From positions 1 to 39,068 of the IMG/VR virus record IMGVR_UViG_3300032241_002908: DNA of 39,068 bases; one strand, given 5' to 3'. Shown here one piece after another: positions 22,657 to 30,809 of this stretch (position 1 is the first letter of the stretch; the number at the start of each line of letters is the position of its first letter). Source of the DNA: a virus. The notes below the pieces were generated by a model that was not told the origin of the DNA, ran no database searches, and saw only the letters and a program-made list of their open reading frames with translations. Made by a program: the position numbers and the translations under genes.

Positions 22657-23886
22657 TTATTGTATTTTATTTATTAAATCTTTCATTCTCTCAACCTGTG
22701 GATTCTTGTACACTGTAGATTCGTTAATCGAAGCTGAAGTGCTGCTGAAAGCAGGTTTGTCAAGAACTTTATTTTCAAGAATTGTAGCAGCAGATGTTGA
22801 TTTCTTTGATTTAAATTGTTCTTCCAACGTAGTTGCTATGTTTTGAGATTCATTCAAAGTTTTTGCTTTGTCTAAAGTTGATAAAATTTGGAATTTTTCT
22901 TCTTTAGTTGTAGTGTTCTCTGTCATCAATTTAACAGCATAGGTTAAATTGGTAGTGAATAACGAAACTTCTTGAAGTTGTGTTTTAAGAACTTTGATAG
23001 CATTCTTATACTCTTTCTCATTTGAAACAAATGATTCTTTAAGTGTTTTGAAAGCATCTAATTCTTGTTTGATTTTTTTGTTTTCTGCAACAAGAGTTTG
23101 TAATTTTTTTCTTGTGTTAACAAGTTTCTCTTGTAAGCCTTCTGCTTGATTTTGAGGAGTGTTAGAATGTTTCAATTCCATTTTTTTACCTCTCATCATA
23201 AATTCATCCATGGTGCTTTCATCTTCTTCCTCACCTTTAGCTTCTTTAACAGCCTCATCTTCTTCCTCATCACCTTCTGCGATTTCGATCTCGTACATAA
23301 CACCTTCATCTTCTTCAGATGCTTCTTTCATGGATTCGTCTTCTTCTTCAGAAGCTTCGTCCATTGCTGGTGCCATTTCGTCTTCTTCTTCACCAGCTTC
23401 GTCTTCTTCTTCGCCAGCTTCATGATCCATTTCTGGGCTCATTTCACCTGGTTTTTCTTCAGATCCTTCTGGGTGGAATTTAATTTCGATACCGTCTCCT
23501 GTGCGAATAACTTCGATTTCGTCTGTAGGTTCCATAAGTTCAAATCTCTTTAGAACTTCTTCGTCTGATTTATCAGTTAGATCAATTACCTCGTCACCTG
23601 GAATTTCGTCACTTGGAGTGCCTTCAATGCCTGGTTCATCGGTCATTTCTTCTGAGTCAGAACCCATTTCTGAATCTAAGTCCATGCCATCTGTAGAGTC
23701 TGGATTCATATCTTCGATGTTTTCATCTTGTTCCTCATCACCCATTTCATCTAAACCCTTGTGAATTATTTCTTCCAATTCTTCTTTCAAGGTAGATTTC
23801 AATACGTGATTAGCATTTTTTTCTATAGCTTCTCTAATTTGTTGAACCTCATTTAGAGTATCAGCTAATATACTTCTTTTGCTCAT
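22657..23886 (-). CDS. Prohead core scaffold, T4 gp22-like (409 aa)
   Basis: The identification rests on position directly upstream of the capsid gene, on composition and on size. The N-terminus is helical (LADTLNEVQQIREAIEK), residues about 45-250 are a very acidic low-complexity tract (repeated E-E-E-D-E-x-x blocks), and about 250-409 is coiled-coil (KLVNTRKKLQTLVAENKK and onward). T4 gp22 likewise is acidic, helical and degraded by gp21. Several L-x-E sites, including L-N-E at 11-13 and LNES near 343, could be cut. The strong Glu codon bias produces long spurious open frames on the other strand. Confidence 0.75.
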   Translation of the reverse strand: MSKRSILADTLNEVQQIREAIEKNANHVLKSTLKEELEEIIHKGLDEMGDEEQDENIEDMNPDSTDGMDLDSEMGSDSEEMTDEPGIEGTPSDEIPGDEVIDLTDKSDEEVLKRFELMEPTDEIEVIRTGDGIEIKFHPEGSEEKPGEMSPEMDHEAGEEEDEAGEEEDEMAPAMDEASEEEDESMKEASEEDEGVMYEIEIAEGDEEEDEAVKEAKGEEEDESTMDEFMMRGKKMELKHSNTPQNQAEGLQEKLVNTRKKLQTLVAENKKIKQELDAFKTLKESFVSNEKEYKNAIKVLKTQLQEVSLFTTNLTYAVKLMTENTTTKEEKFQILSTLDKAKTLNESQNIATTLEEQFKSKKSTSAATILENKVLDKPAFSSTSASINESTVYKNPQVERMKDLINKIQ

Positions 23887-23927
23887 ATTTTATTTGTTTT
23901 AATAAAAACTATTATGCTTTCTTAGAT

Positions 23928-23934
23928 ATAAATA
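23928..23934 (-). promoter_or_regulatory. TATTTAT element (candidate late promoter) for scaffold and capsid
   Basis: On the minus strand TATTTATATCTAAG lies 41 bases before the ATG at 23886 and after a terminator hairpin, so it could drive the scaffold-capsid pair independently. Confidence 0.4.
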
Positions 23935-23979
23935 TATTATATTTTTCAAAAAACCAATTTATATAGTAAAAACAATAAA

Positions 23980-24014
23980 AAAACCCCAAAAATTGTTATT
24001 TTTTTTGGGGTTTT
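23980..24014 (-). terminator. Rho-independent terminator before the scaffold-capsid unit
   Basis: AAAACCCC/GGGGTTTT arms (23980-23987 and 24007-24014) with extended A/T pairing and a T-run on the minus strand follow the DUF4494-like gene. Confidence 0.75.
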
Positions 24015-24037
24015 ATAAAAAAAGTTTTTAAACTTTC

Positions 24038-24271
24038 TTAATCGTTGATCTCAATACCTTCTGGAAAGAATACTTGTTCGATCTTTGATTCGGTAACACT
24101 GAGGATTCTGAAGTCATCACTCATATTACTAAGTTGTGCAATTGCTTGTGTTTCAGCGTCAGTAACAGATACAGCTTTAAATAAATTTGTTTTCTTTTGC
24201 TTCTTCTGTCTTCCATTATCATCCGTGTAAATATCCTGGGATGAAACTAAGTACCAATAATAAGTTTTCAT
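24038..24271 (-). CDS. DUF4494-like small protein (77 aa)
   Basis: The pattern W/Y-x-L-V ... N-G-R-Q-K-K-Q-K-K-T-N-L-F-K-A-V-S-V-T-D-A-E-T-Q-A-I followed by FRILSVTESKIEQVFF resembles DUF4494, a family found mainly in Bacteroidota and their phages and without known function. I use the ATG at 24271 (MKTYYWYLV), since the open extension to 24325 is hydrophobic, AT-rich and starts only two bases after the protease stop. It sits between the prohead protease and the scaffold and ends before a terminator. Confidence 0.6.
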   Translation of the reverse strand: MKTYYWYLVSSQDIYTDDNGRQKKQKKTNLFKAVSVTDAETQAIAQLSNMSDDFRILSVTESKIEQVFFPEGIEIND

Positions 24272-24326
24272 ATTAAATATCTTTTTTATTACTACAATAA
24301 TAGTAAATAAGATCCATAAAAACAAA

Positions 24327-25037
24327 TTATCTGTTCAAAAATTTCTGTAGGTTCTTAAGAAAATCATTACCGTTGCTTGATTCTTCAATCTCATCTTTTT
24401 TATCTGGTAAAACCTCATCATATTTACCAAAATCATTTATATCTTGATAAAGATAGGAACCAGGTGTTGATGGGCTTGAAACAGCATCCCAACAAATAAG
24501 TTCAAAATCATCTTGAACCATGTTTTTGCCGTTAACTTTCTTCAATGTACCTATACCTCTTGAAGATATACCAACGGTCATACCATAGCTTAGATAATGA
24601 GCCAAAAGATCACCATTACATGATATGATGCCACTTCTTCTATAACCGTCTGATACAAGTACCTCAAGCTTACCAATTAAAGCGTTACCTTTCCAAAAAA
24701 GATCAACTATTCTGTATGGTGAACCACCTTTAAGTGATATTGTTGATGAATCTGGGTGATCCATTTCATGAAAAGATGCATTCTTTCTTATAACATCTTT
24801 GTATATCTCAACTTGACGTTTGAGTATGTCTTCAGGGTAGATTCTACCATTTCTATTTTCAACACCATATTTCTGAAGTGTCGCATAATAGAATATTGGT
24901 TTAGTTAAATCAATAGTTTCGTTTATGGTTCCCTCTTTTAAGAATCCTTTTGTAAATTCTTTTGAAATGAAACCAGAATCATGTTCTACCATCAATCCGA
25001 AACCTTCTTCACCCTCTTTTAATAGTTTTATAGCCAT
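24327..25037 (-). CDS. Prohead core protease, T4 gp21-like (236 aa)
   Basis: This serine protease of the herpesvirus assemblin-like fold matures the prohead by cutting after L/I-x-E. Visible motifs are GVENRNGRIYP (58-68), H-E-M-D-H-P with candidate catalytic His 90/94, and V-G-I-S-S-R-G with catalytic Ser 158/159, followed by the DFELICWDAVSSPST segment typical of gp21. Length is close to T4 gp21 (212). Downstream lie the scaffold and capsid genes it is expected to process. The putative internal head proteins at 2880 and 16.7-20 kb carry matching L/I-x-E sites. Confidence 0.93.
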   Translation of the reverse strand: MAIKLLKEGEEGFGLMVEHDSGFISKEFTKGFLKEGTINETIDLTKPIFYYATLQKYGVENRNGRIYPEDILKRQVEIYKDVIRKNASFHEMDHPDSSTISLKGGSPYRIVDLFWKGNALIGKLEVLVSDGYRRSGIISCNGDLLAHYLSYGMTVGISSRGIGTLKKVNGKNMVQDDFELICWDAVSSPSTPGSYLYQDINDFGKYDEVLPDKKDEIEESSNGNDFLKNLQKFLNR

Positions 25038-25058
25038 AATAAATATAATATTTCAATT

Positions 25059-25065
25059 ATAAATA
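25059..25065 (-). promoter_or_regulatory. TATTTAT element before the prohead protease
   Basis: On the minus strand TATTTATAATTG lies 21 bases before the ATG at 25037. A second copy at 25039-25045 abuts the start codon and is probably too close to act for this gene. Confidence 0.4.
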
Positions 25066-25090
25066 TTTAAGATTGTATTAAAAGATGGTT

Positions 25091-26032
25091 TCAGTCATCA
25101 TTTCTGCCAAACCCAATAGATTTTTCTATTATATTACCCTTTTTTATATCTTGTAGACTCTTTGCATAATCATTCTTGAATATGTATAATGATATGAATA
25201 ATTCTTTAAGATGAGCCATGCTCAAGTCTTTCGTGTCCTTTGCAAGTTTTTTAAGGTCATAGATATCCTTATCTTCTTCACAAACCATTCTGGTGAAATA
25301 TATTAACCTATCTTCATCTGTTGGTTTTTTTACTTCATATTTTTTATCGAAACGTGATGGTCTATTCTTTATCCTATCTGGTATTTCCCTTAAATTATTG
25401 GTTGTTGCAACATAAACAATATTTGATACAGAATTCAAACCATCAAGGAAATTTAAGAATATTTCTTCACCATTATTCTCGATCACACCGTCAATATCCT
25501 CAATAATACACAATATTGGCCTGTCTGGTTCAATTTTACGAATAAGTTTAGCTATTTCAATCCAAGTCTTTGGTGAATCAAAATATATAGAAATACCATC
25601 ATATTTCTTCATTTCTTCGATCAAAAGATAAATTAGAGATGTTTTACCGCCTCCTGGATCACCATGTAAAATTATACCCCTTTTAGTGGTTAGATTGTAT
25701 TTTTCATAGTTCTTTTTACTATCCCAAAATTTCTTAATATCAGATATAATTTCTTCATGGGGTAACGAAGGTAATACAAAATAGTCTTCAGATTTATAGT
25801 CCATTTTAGATAACCCAAAACCATTTGCTTCAGTAAATACGATAGAAAATAGGCCAGATGGTAATTTAGGTATACTTCTATAATTGAAGAAATAATCTTT
25901 ATTATTAATAGAAAACCAGGTTTCCATGTTTTCGCCAATCTTAGATAGATCTGAAGGATTTTCAATCATGATTTCATTAATGAGATTTTCATTTGGATCA
26001 ATGTCCATATAATCGCTATTTATTACGTTCAT
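25091..26032 (-). CDS. AAA ATPase embedded in the head operon (313 aa)
   Basis: Walker A GDPGGGKT is at 124-131, Walker B CIIEDID at 175-181, sensor-1 region VYVATTNNLREIPD, and an arginine-finger region NRPSRFDKKYEVKKPTDEDR. This is the BCS1/FtsH-like classic AAA module. The N-terminal ~100 residues are not recognised and may bind a substrate. The gene overlaps the upstream small gene by 17 bases and precedes the prohead protease. T4 has no equivalent at this position. A role as an unfoldase or chaperone in prohead assembly or protease control is inference. Confidence 0.85.
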   Translation of the reverse strand: MNVINSDYMDIDPNENLINEIMIENPSDLSKIGENMETWFSINNKDYFFNYRSIPKLPSGLFSIVFTEANGFGLSKMDYKSEDYFVLPSLPHEEIISDIKKFWDSKKNYEKYNLTTKRGIILHGDPGGGKTSLIYLLIEEMKKYDGISIYFDSPKTWIEIAKLIRKIEPDRPILCIIEDIDGVIENNGEEIFLNFLDGLNSVSNIVYVATTNNLREIPDRIKNRPSRFDKKYEVKKPTDEDRLIYFTRMVCEEDKDIYDLKKLAKDTKDLSMAHLKELFISLYIFKNDYAKSLQDIKKGNIIEKSIGFGRNDD

Positions 26033-26453
26033 TTTTTTTGGAGTTAAAATTGAATTTATTTTTTTGTAGTGTATTGATTATAACATTTGTTACTTCTTCA
26101 ACCTTTTGATTAAGTTCTTTTGATGTGAATTTAGGTTTGATTTTGGGGTATAAAGTAACTTCGAGCAACATAAATGATTTCCTTTTTGGATCCATTCCTG
26201 ATGCTCTTAAATCAAGATCAACAATAAAGTTTTGATTGAAAAAATTTGAATCAAGTTCATTATTGAGCGAAAGAATAACTTGTCTTCGCATTAAACGAAT
26301 ATAAGATTCGTAGCTTAAGGGTTCTTTTGGCTGAACCCAGGATTCAATATCTATGTATATTGAATTGAGTTTAAGGGCATCTATAGTCCCATATTTAACT
26401 CTGAAATTTGTGTTAGTAAATAACTTTCTTTCTTTGCCGAATTTGCAAAACAT
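26016..26453 (-). CDS. Hypothetical protein of the head operon (145 aa)
   Basis: A mixed alpha/beta protein of 145 residues with conserved-looking segments IYIDIESWVQPKEPLSYESYIRLMRR (about 32-57) and VDLDLRASGMDPKRKSFMLLEVTLYPK. The C-terminus is Lys/Asn-rich. No family recognised. The stop overlaps the AAA ATPase start by 17 bases, so the two are coupled and may work together. Confidence 0.75.
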   Translation of the reverse strand: MFCKFGKERKLFTNTNFRVKYGTIDALKLNSIYIDIESWVQPKEPLSYESYIRLMRRQVILSLNNELDSNFFNQNFIVDLDLRASGMDPKRKSFMLLEVTLYPKIKPKFTSKELNQKVEEVTNVIINTLQKNKFNFNSKKNERNK

Positions 26454-26532
26454 TTGATTTTAATCATTTTATTTAAATTTTTATTATTTAAAATAAAAGT
26501 AATAAAATAAAATGACAAAACCAAATTTTTAC

Positions 26533-27243
26533 TTATAAGATTGACTTCAAATCTAAAACTAATTCAATATTATTTACGTTAGCTTCCTTGGAAATAGCTT
26601 TAAGTTTTTTCTTAGCCTCCACCAATTTAACTACAGCTTCAGTTTCTTTCTTAGATTCAATGATTTTGTTATCCAAAAGTTCTTGTGTTTCGTTAATCAA
26701 ATTGGTATAATATTCATTAACTTTAGCTTCATCATTTTCAGCTAAAATACTTATAGCTTCGACTTGAGCTTCACTTAAGGTATTTAAATTTTCATTAATT
26801 TTATCAGCATTATTGATAAGATTGATCAAATTTTCATTGTTTTTGGTTTCATTAACTAATGAGTTAATTAACGCCACTTTATATTCAACTTTGTTCTTTA
26901 AAGATAATTTATCGTTGAAGGCCAATTCATCTAAGTAAAAATATCTTGAGTTTTTAGGTAAATTTTCATATGTTTCAGTCAAACTCTTTAAGTCATTTAA
27001 TTTAGACTTATCATATGATTTTAACTGATTGATTGATTCATTCACAAATTCTCTTGCAATAACCTCATTATCAAAATGAATATTCTCATATAAAGAATAT
27101 ATGTTATATATTTGTTTTAGATCTTTAGATTCTTTGATGGTTTTCATAAACGCATTGAATCCTTTTTTGAAGTCTTTTTCTCCTTTATCAAGATAGACTT
27201 TTTCTAAATTATTGATAATATTTTCTTTAAGTAGACCGAACAT
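26533..27243 (-). CDS. Helical protein between portal and protease genes, possible core protein (236 aa)
   Basis: Nearly the whole protein is predicted helical: rich in Lys, Glu, Asn, Leu, with few Gly or Pro and no Cys. Repeated amphipathic stretches (about 65-110, 150-236) suggest coiled coils. In T4 the small prohead core proteins gp67/gp68 lie between portal and protease; position and composition make this a candidate functional analogue, but no sequence signature supports that directly. It is preceded by a TATTTAT element. Confidence 0.65.
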   Translation of the reverse strand: MFGLLKENIINNLEKVYLDKGEKDFKKGFNAFMKTIKESKDLKQIYNIYSLYENIHFDNEVIAREFVNESINQLKSYDKSKLNDLKSLTETYENLPKNSRYFYLDELAFNDKLSLKNKVEYKVALINSLVNETKNNENLINLINNADKINENLNTLSEAQVEAISILAENDEAKVNEYYTNLINETQELLDNKIIESKKETEAVVKLVEAKKKLKAISKEANVNNIELVLDLKSIL

Positions 27244-27258
27244 ATTTGATTGTTTTAA

Positions 27259-27265
27259 ATAAATA
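27259..27265 (-). promoter_or_regulatory. TATTTAT element after the portal gene
   Basis: On the minus strand AAATATTTATTTAA lies 15 bases before the ATG at 27243, in the short gap after the portal gene. Confidence 0.4.
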
Positions 27266-27287
27266 TTTGTTTTTTTGGTAAAAGGTT

Positions 27288-29132
27288 TTATTCGTTTAAC
27301 ATTTTATCAATATCATCCAAAGTTTTGGAAATATTTTCACTTATTGACTGTCTTCTATTCAATAACATCTTTTTTACCATATTTTCTTGTAATTGTGTTT
27401 CTTCACCTGGCGTACCTGGCATTGGGGTTTCAGCCGTGCCAGCCTCTGGTGCAGCACCAGCTTCTGGTGTTGTTTCCGTTCCACCAATTTCAGGGGTTGT
27501 TCCACCTTCGAGTGGTGCTGTGAAATCTTGAGCTACGCCACCACCTGTTCCGCCACCTGGAGGAGTTTCTTGTTGTTGGTTTTCAGCAGGCGCTTGTCCC
27601 ATATTGTTAGGATCAATCTTGTATAATTTATACAAATCTCTAAACATACCTGTTTGTTTGATTGTTTCACCCAACATTTTAAGTTCTTCAGATGCTGCTT
27701 TTTCCACAACTTGTCTTTGAACATCAATTTTAATTTCATCATCACTGAATCCAAGAATTTCTTTCTTAGCCCAAGTTTGTGATACAGGCCCAAAACCATT
27801 ACCAAGATCTGTAACAGCGTCTTTGTAAAGTTGTATTTTAGCTTGCCAATTAGTGATTTTAAGCATGTCTGCTTGGGTAGAAGGATTAGATAAAGATAGA
27901 GTAAAATTATGTAAATCATCCTCATAACCTTTAACATAAAGGTGGATGATTGCCATTTTATTTAACTCTTGTATTATAGATCTTTGTAATCTATAAACAG
28001 CTCTTGCAAAACGTATATCAAGAATGGATAGGTTTTTACCGTCACCAACAGCTTGATCAAAACCTAAGAACGTTTTAGGGATTCTTAGAGCAGCCAACAT
28101 TTTATTTTGAATATATTGAATATCAGCTATTTCCCCAAGATTTTGAGCTCCTGGTAATGTTTCAATCGGCATTGGTAATTGAGGGTCTCTGGTTGGGATA
28201 AAAAAGTCTTGATCCACGGCCATAGCATTATATCTGGTATCTTGTTGTCCGTTTGATGAGTTTACCAAATTTGATCTTTTGAAGTTATTAGCGACTTTAT
28301 CTACGTAAGCATCGATGTCTTTTTCATCCATATTACCTACATAAACTTTGTAAACACGTCTTTCTGGCGCTCTGGTAACACGATAAACAAGCATAGCGTC
28401 TTCGGCTAAAAGTAATTGTTTCCAAATTCTTCTAACTTTTTCGAGCATACTTGTACCATAAGGTAAACGTCTATCATCACCCATGAGTCTGAAGTGAGAT
28501 ATCTCAAATGAGTTGAAATCAAGTTGTTTTTCCTTCCAAAAGAATTTAACATTCTTTTCTTTTTGGAAATCATCCATACTCATAACTTTTGAGAAACCTG
28601 GTTCAGCTCTTGTAATTTCGATGTTTGGTAATTGTGTTACACCTACAATACCTTTACCTGGAATAACCTTGTTATATAAAAAATTATCACCATATTTGCA
28701 TAGGTTTCTTGCCCAGCTGGTGATAACTGAATTGATATCGATTACATTATCAAAAAGGTCTGTTAATTCGTCTTTGATACGATTACTTTCCGAATATACT
28801 GTTAGAATTTTACCACTTTCATTAGGTGTTGTTGCCTCCTCAGAAAATATATCAAGCGCAGCAGCAATTTCTGGAGTGAATTCCATAGCCTCATAATCAT
28901 AATATGATGCGATTCTGGTTGGTTCGTAATAAACAGCTTTTTGATATAATTCGTTATCAATTTTTTTCCACTGATTCTGTAAATAGATGACCTGCTGTGC
29001 CTCAAGTCGTTTCATTTCGAGTTCCTGATCGTCAAGATTCTTGAATGAATTTGGGTCAATGGTATATTTAGGTGATTCTAATTCATTACCTAAAACTTTA
29101 TTTAATTTTTGAAATACTGTAAAATTTGCCAT
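27288..29132 (-). CDS. Portal protein, T4 gp20-like (614 aa)
   Basis: The central region matches T4-type portals: YYDYEAMEFTPEIAAALDIFSEEATTPNE (about 77-105), WARNLCKYGDNFLYNKVIPG, FRLMGDDRRLPYGTSMLEKVRRIWKQLLLAEDAMLVYRVTRAPERRVYKVYVGN, and a DFFIPTRD...ETLPGAQNLGEI segment. At 614 residues it is longer than T4 gp20 (524) because of a C-terminal Gly/Pro/Thr/Glu low-complexity stretch (about 505-575) followed by a short helix. The portal forms the unique-vertex dodecamer through which TerL packages DNA. The terminase lies just upstream and the protease and scaffold downstream. Confidence 0.94.
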   Translation of the reverse strand: MANFTVFQKLNKVLGNELESPKYTIDPNSFKNLDDQELEMKRLEAQQVIYLQNQWKKIDNELYQKAVYYEPTRIASYYDYEAMEFTPEIAAALDIFSEEATTPNESGKILTVYSESNRIKDELTDLFDNVIDINSVITSWARNLCKYGDNFLYNKVIPGKGIVGVTQLPNIEITRAEPGFSKVMSMDDFQKEKNVKFFWKEKQLDFNSFEISHFRLMGDDRRLPYGTSMLEKVRRIWKQLLLAEDAMLVYRVTRAPERRVYKVYVGNMDEKDIDAYVDKVANNFKRSNLVNSSNGQQDTRYNAMAVDQDFFIPTRDPQLPMPIETLPGAQNLGEIADIQYIQNKMLAALRIPKTFLGFDQAVGDGKNLSILDIRFARAVYRLQRSIIQELNKMAIIHLYVKGYEDDLHNFTLSLSNPSTQADMLKITNWQAKIQLYKDAVTDLGNGFGPVSQTWAKKEILGFSDDEIKIDVQRQVVEKAASEELKMLGETIKQTGMFRDLYKLYKIDPNNMGQAPAENQQQETPPGGGTGGGVAQDFTAPLEGGTTPEIGGTETTPEAGAAPEAGTAETPMPGTPGEETQLQENMVKKMLLNRRQSISENISKTLDDIDKMLNE

Positions 29133-29141
29133 ATGTTTAGA

Positions 29142-29363
29142 TTATTCAACGTATCCACATTCGAATACTGGGTTATGTACTTGGCGTTGTAATTTAATAT
29201 TCCATTGTGCGTCATATGCATAATTTACAAATGGGTCATCATAATTAGAACAAACCAAAGTAGCCTTTTTATTTACGTTTGTAGCTTCACTTTTTGTTGC
29301 ACTATTAACGCTTTGTCTTACAGCACCTGCTGTGTTAAACCTTGAAAATAACTGTCTACTCAT
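29142..29363 (-). CDS. Hypothetical protein between terminase and portal (73 aa)
   Basis: The 73-residue protein has a Ser/Arg/Asn/Thr-rich N-terminal half and a C-terminal half with aromatic residues (DPFVNYAYDAQWNIKLQRQ) and two Cys. It fits tightly between terL (5 bases) and the portal (9 bases). This is a conserved-looking slot but I recognise no family. It could be a small head or neck component. Confidence 0.65.
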   Translation of the reverse strand: MSRQLFSRFNTAGAVRQSVNSATKSEATNVNKKATLVCSNYDDPFVNYAYDAQWNIKLQRQVHNPVFECGYVE

Positions 29364-29368
29364 AGTTT

Positions 29369-30601
29369 TTAATTTTGAGGTTTATATTTATTAATATTAC
29401 CAAATAACCAAGAAAAGTCACGAGTATTTTGTAATATTTCTTCTTTATTACTATAAATACCCTGATTATCATAAATTTTATCGTTACTAACTAACGTATT
29501 AATATCATTTATCATATTTGCGGCTGTTGATTGGATGCTATTAGTTTGAACTTTCCAACTATCTAACATAGCTTTTGTTGTAGAAGTATTTTCAGATAAT
29601 CTTTTGAAAGAGGTATTTGCGACAAACAAACACATACCCAAGGCCATGATAAGGTCATCATGTGAACCTTTCATATGATCAGGTTTACCGTTCTTGAATA
29701 CAAATTTTTTCAATTCGTTTATTAATCTAACACTTCTAATTTTAAACCCACCACGACATACAGCTTCTTCGAGAGCCTGTACTATTTGTACACGTCTATT
29801 TTTTGAAGCAAAGTTGATTCCAGGTGTTTTGTCTGAGTCCGCACCATAAAATAATGTTAAATCGTTATCATCATCGTAATGATAAAGTTTAGATGGAAAA
29901 TTCATTTCCTTCAGCTTATTGATTGCGGCTATACCCATACCACCAGTTATATCGAAAGTGGTTAATGCATTATACATTTTACTATATTGCTCAACAATTA
30001 TCGCAGCAACGTCAGGTGGAACCTTACCATGGTATTCAAGAACTTGTTCAAAAGTATCAAAATCGATAATACTATATCCAGTAGCGTCCTCGGAATCTCC
30101 TCTGGATACGTCAAGGGCACCAATGTATCTGTGACCTTCCTCAGGATATTTCCATATCCATAATGTACTATCCCATCTTGAATCTTTAATTATTGGGTCT
30201 TGTACATTTATTTGTAATTGTTTTTCAAGTATTGCCGCATCAATTACGTTATCACCAGAACCAATAAACGCACAATTATGGGATAATATTTTATTAGTAT
30301 AATAAATGTTACCACCATCAACATCGATTAAGTCATAAACATTTGTAATTTCATTAATAGGCGTAATTGAGGTTATTATTAATTGTCCGTCAATACTTTC
30401 TAATTTATCCCCAATTTTAAGGTCTTTAGCTAAAACTTCAAGATTATTAATAACAAAAATATGATTAGATGTTATACCTATTTCTTCACCGTTATTAAAT
30501 GATATTTTCAAATAGGTGTTTTTTATTTGTTTTATTGCATAAAAATCTTTAAAACCATTTGGTGTTAAGACTTCATATTCAGTATTTAATTTAATATTCA
30601 T
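29369..30601 (-). CDS. terL: Terminase large subunit, C-terminal half with split-intein C-fragment (410 aa)
   Basis: Residues 1-109 are an intein C-fragment: an N-terminal strand region (YEVLTPNGFKDFYAIKQI), the block B motif T-S-N-H-I-F (44-49), D-L-K-I-G-D, block F (NVYDLIDVDGGNIYYTNK) and block G I-L-S-H-N (105-109). The extein begins at Cys110 (CAFIGSGDN). The extein holds the RNase-H-like nuclease domain: Asp165 in ALDVSRGD, Glu189 in VLEYHG and the H-D-D pair at 315-316, matching the T4 gp17 triad. Trans-splicing to the N-terminal half would give about 618 residues, close to T4 gp17 (610). The ATG at 30601 overlaps the end of the Vsr-like frame. Confidence 0.93.
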   Translation of the reverse strand: MNIKLNTEYEVLTPNGFKDFYAIKQIKNTYLKISFNNGEEIGITSNHIFVINNLEVLAKDLKIGDKLESIDGQLIITSITPINEITNVYDLIDVDGGNIYYTNKILSHNCAFIGSGDNVIDAAILEKQLQINVQDPIIKDSRWDSTLWIWKYPEEGHRYIGALDVSRGDSEDATGYSIIDFDTFEQVLEYHGKVPPDVAAIIVEQYSKMYNALTTFDITGGMGIAAINKLKEMNFPSKLYHYDDDNDLTLFYGADSDKTPGINFASKNRRVQIVQALEEAVCRGGFKIRSVRLINELKKFVFKNGKPDHMKGSHDDLIMALGMCLFVANTSFKRLSENTSTTKAMLDSWKVQTNSIQSTAANMINDINTLVSNDKIYDNQGIYSNKEEILQNTRDFSWLFGNINKYKPQN

Positions 30602-30809
30602 TTCTAATAAACGCCAAACATTTTTTGATTGTGTCTTCGTTTTTGTTTTTTCTATTATAATCTTTTTCGTTAAGTATTAAAAGATTTAATTTATTTTTTT
30701 TATAAAACACATTTCGTAATTCATCCAATTCTTTTCTATTTTTATGCCAATATTCGCCATCATATTCTATGACAAAATCACCACATTTAAAATCACCAGA
30801 AGTTAGAGT
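30591..30809 (-). pseudogene. Vsr-like endonuclease remnant between the two terL halves
   Basis: A 72-codon open frame without any start codon encodes GDFVIEYDGEYWHKN, then LDELRNVFYKKNKLNLLILN and EKDY. The D-G-x-Y-W-H motif followed by a charged helix and a hydrophobic strand before E-K-D is the core of the Vsr-type PD-(D/E)XK nuclease fold. It is preceded by two TAG codons and lies in a different frame from both terL pieces, overlapping the first by seven and the second by eleven bases. Vsr-like homing endonucleases are known from gene-breaking split-intein loci. The N-terminal part of such an enzyme is missing here, so I call it a remnant. Confidence 0.75.

Noticed and set aside
23146-23764. 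Long plus-strand frames rich in Ser, Phe and Cys opposite the scaffold gene
   Set aside because: They are mirror images of the Glu/Asp-rich scaffold codons; they lack starts in sensible positions and have no plausible composition for a real protein.
30601-30803. One continuous terL with an ordinary intein and a sequencing error
   Set aside because: N and C halves are in the same frame but separated by several stops; restoring a single protein would need at least two compensating errors, and the block arrangement fits known atypically split TerL inteins better.
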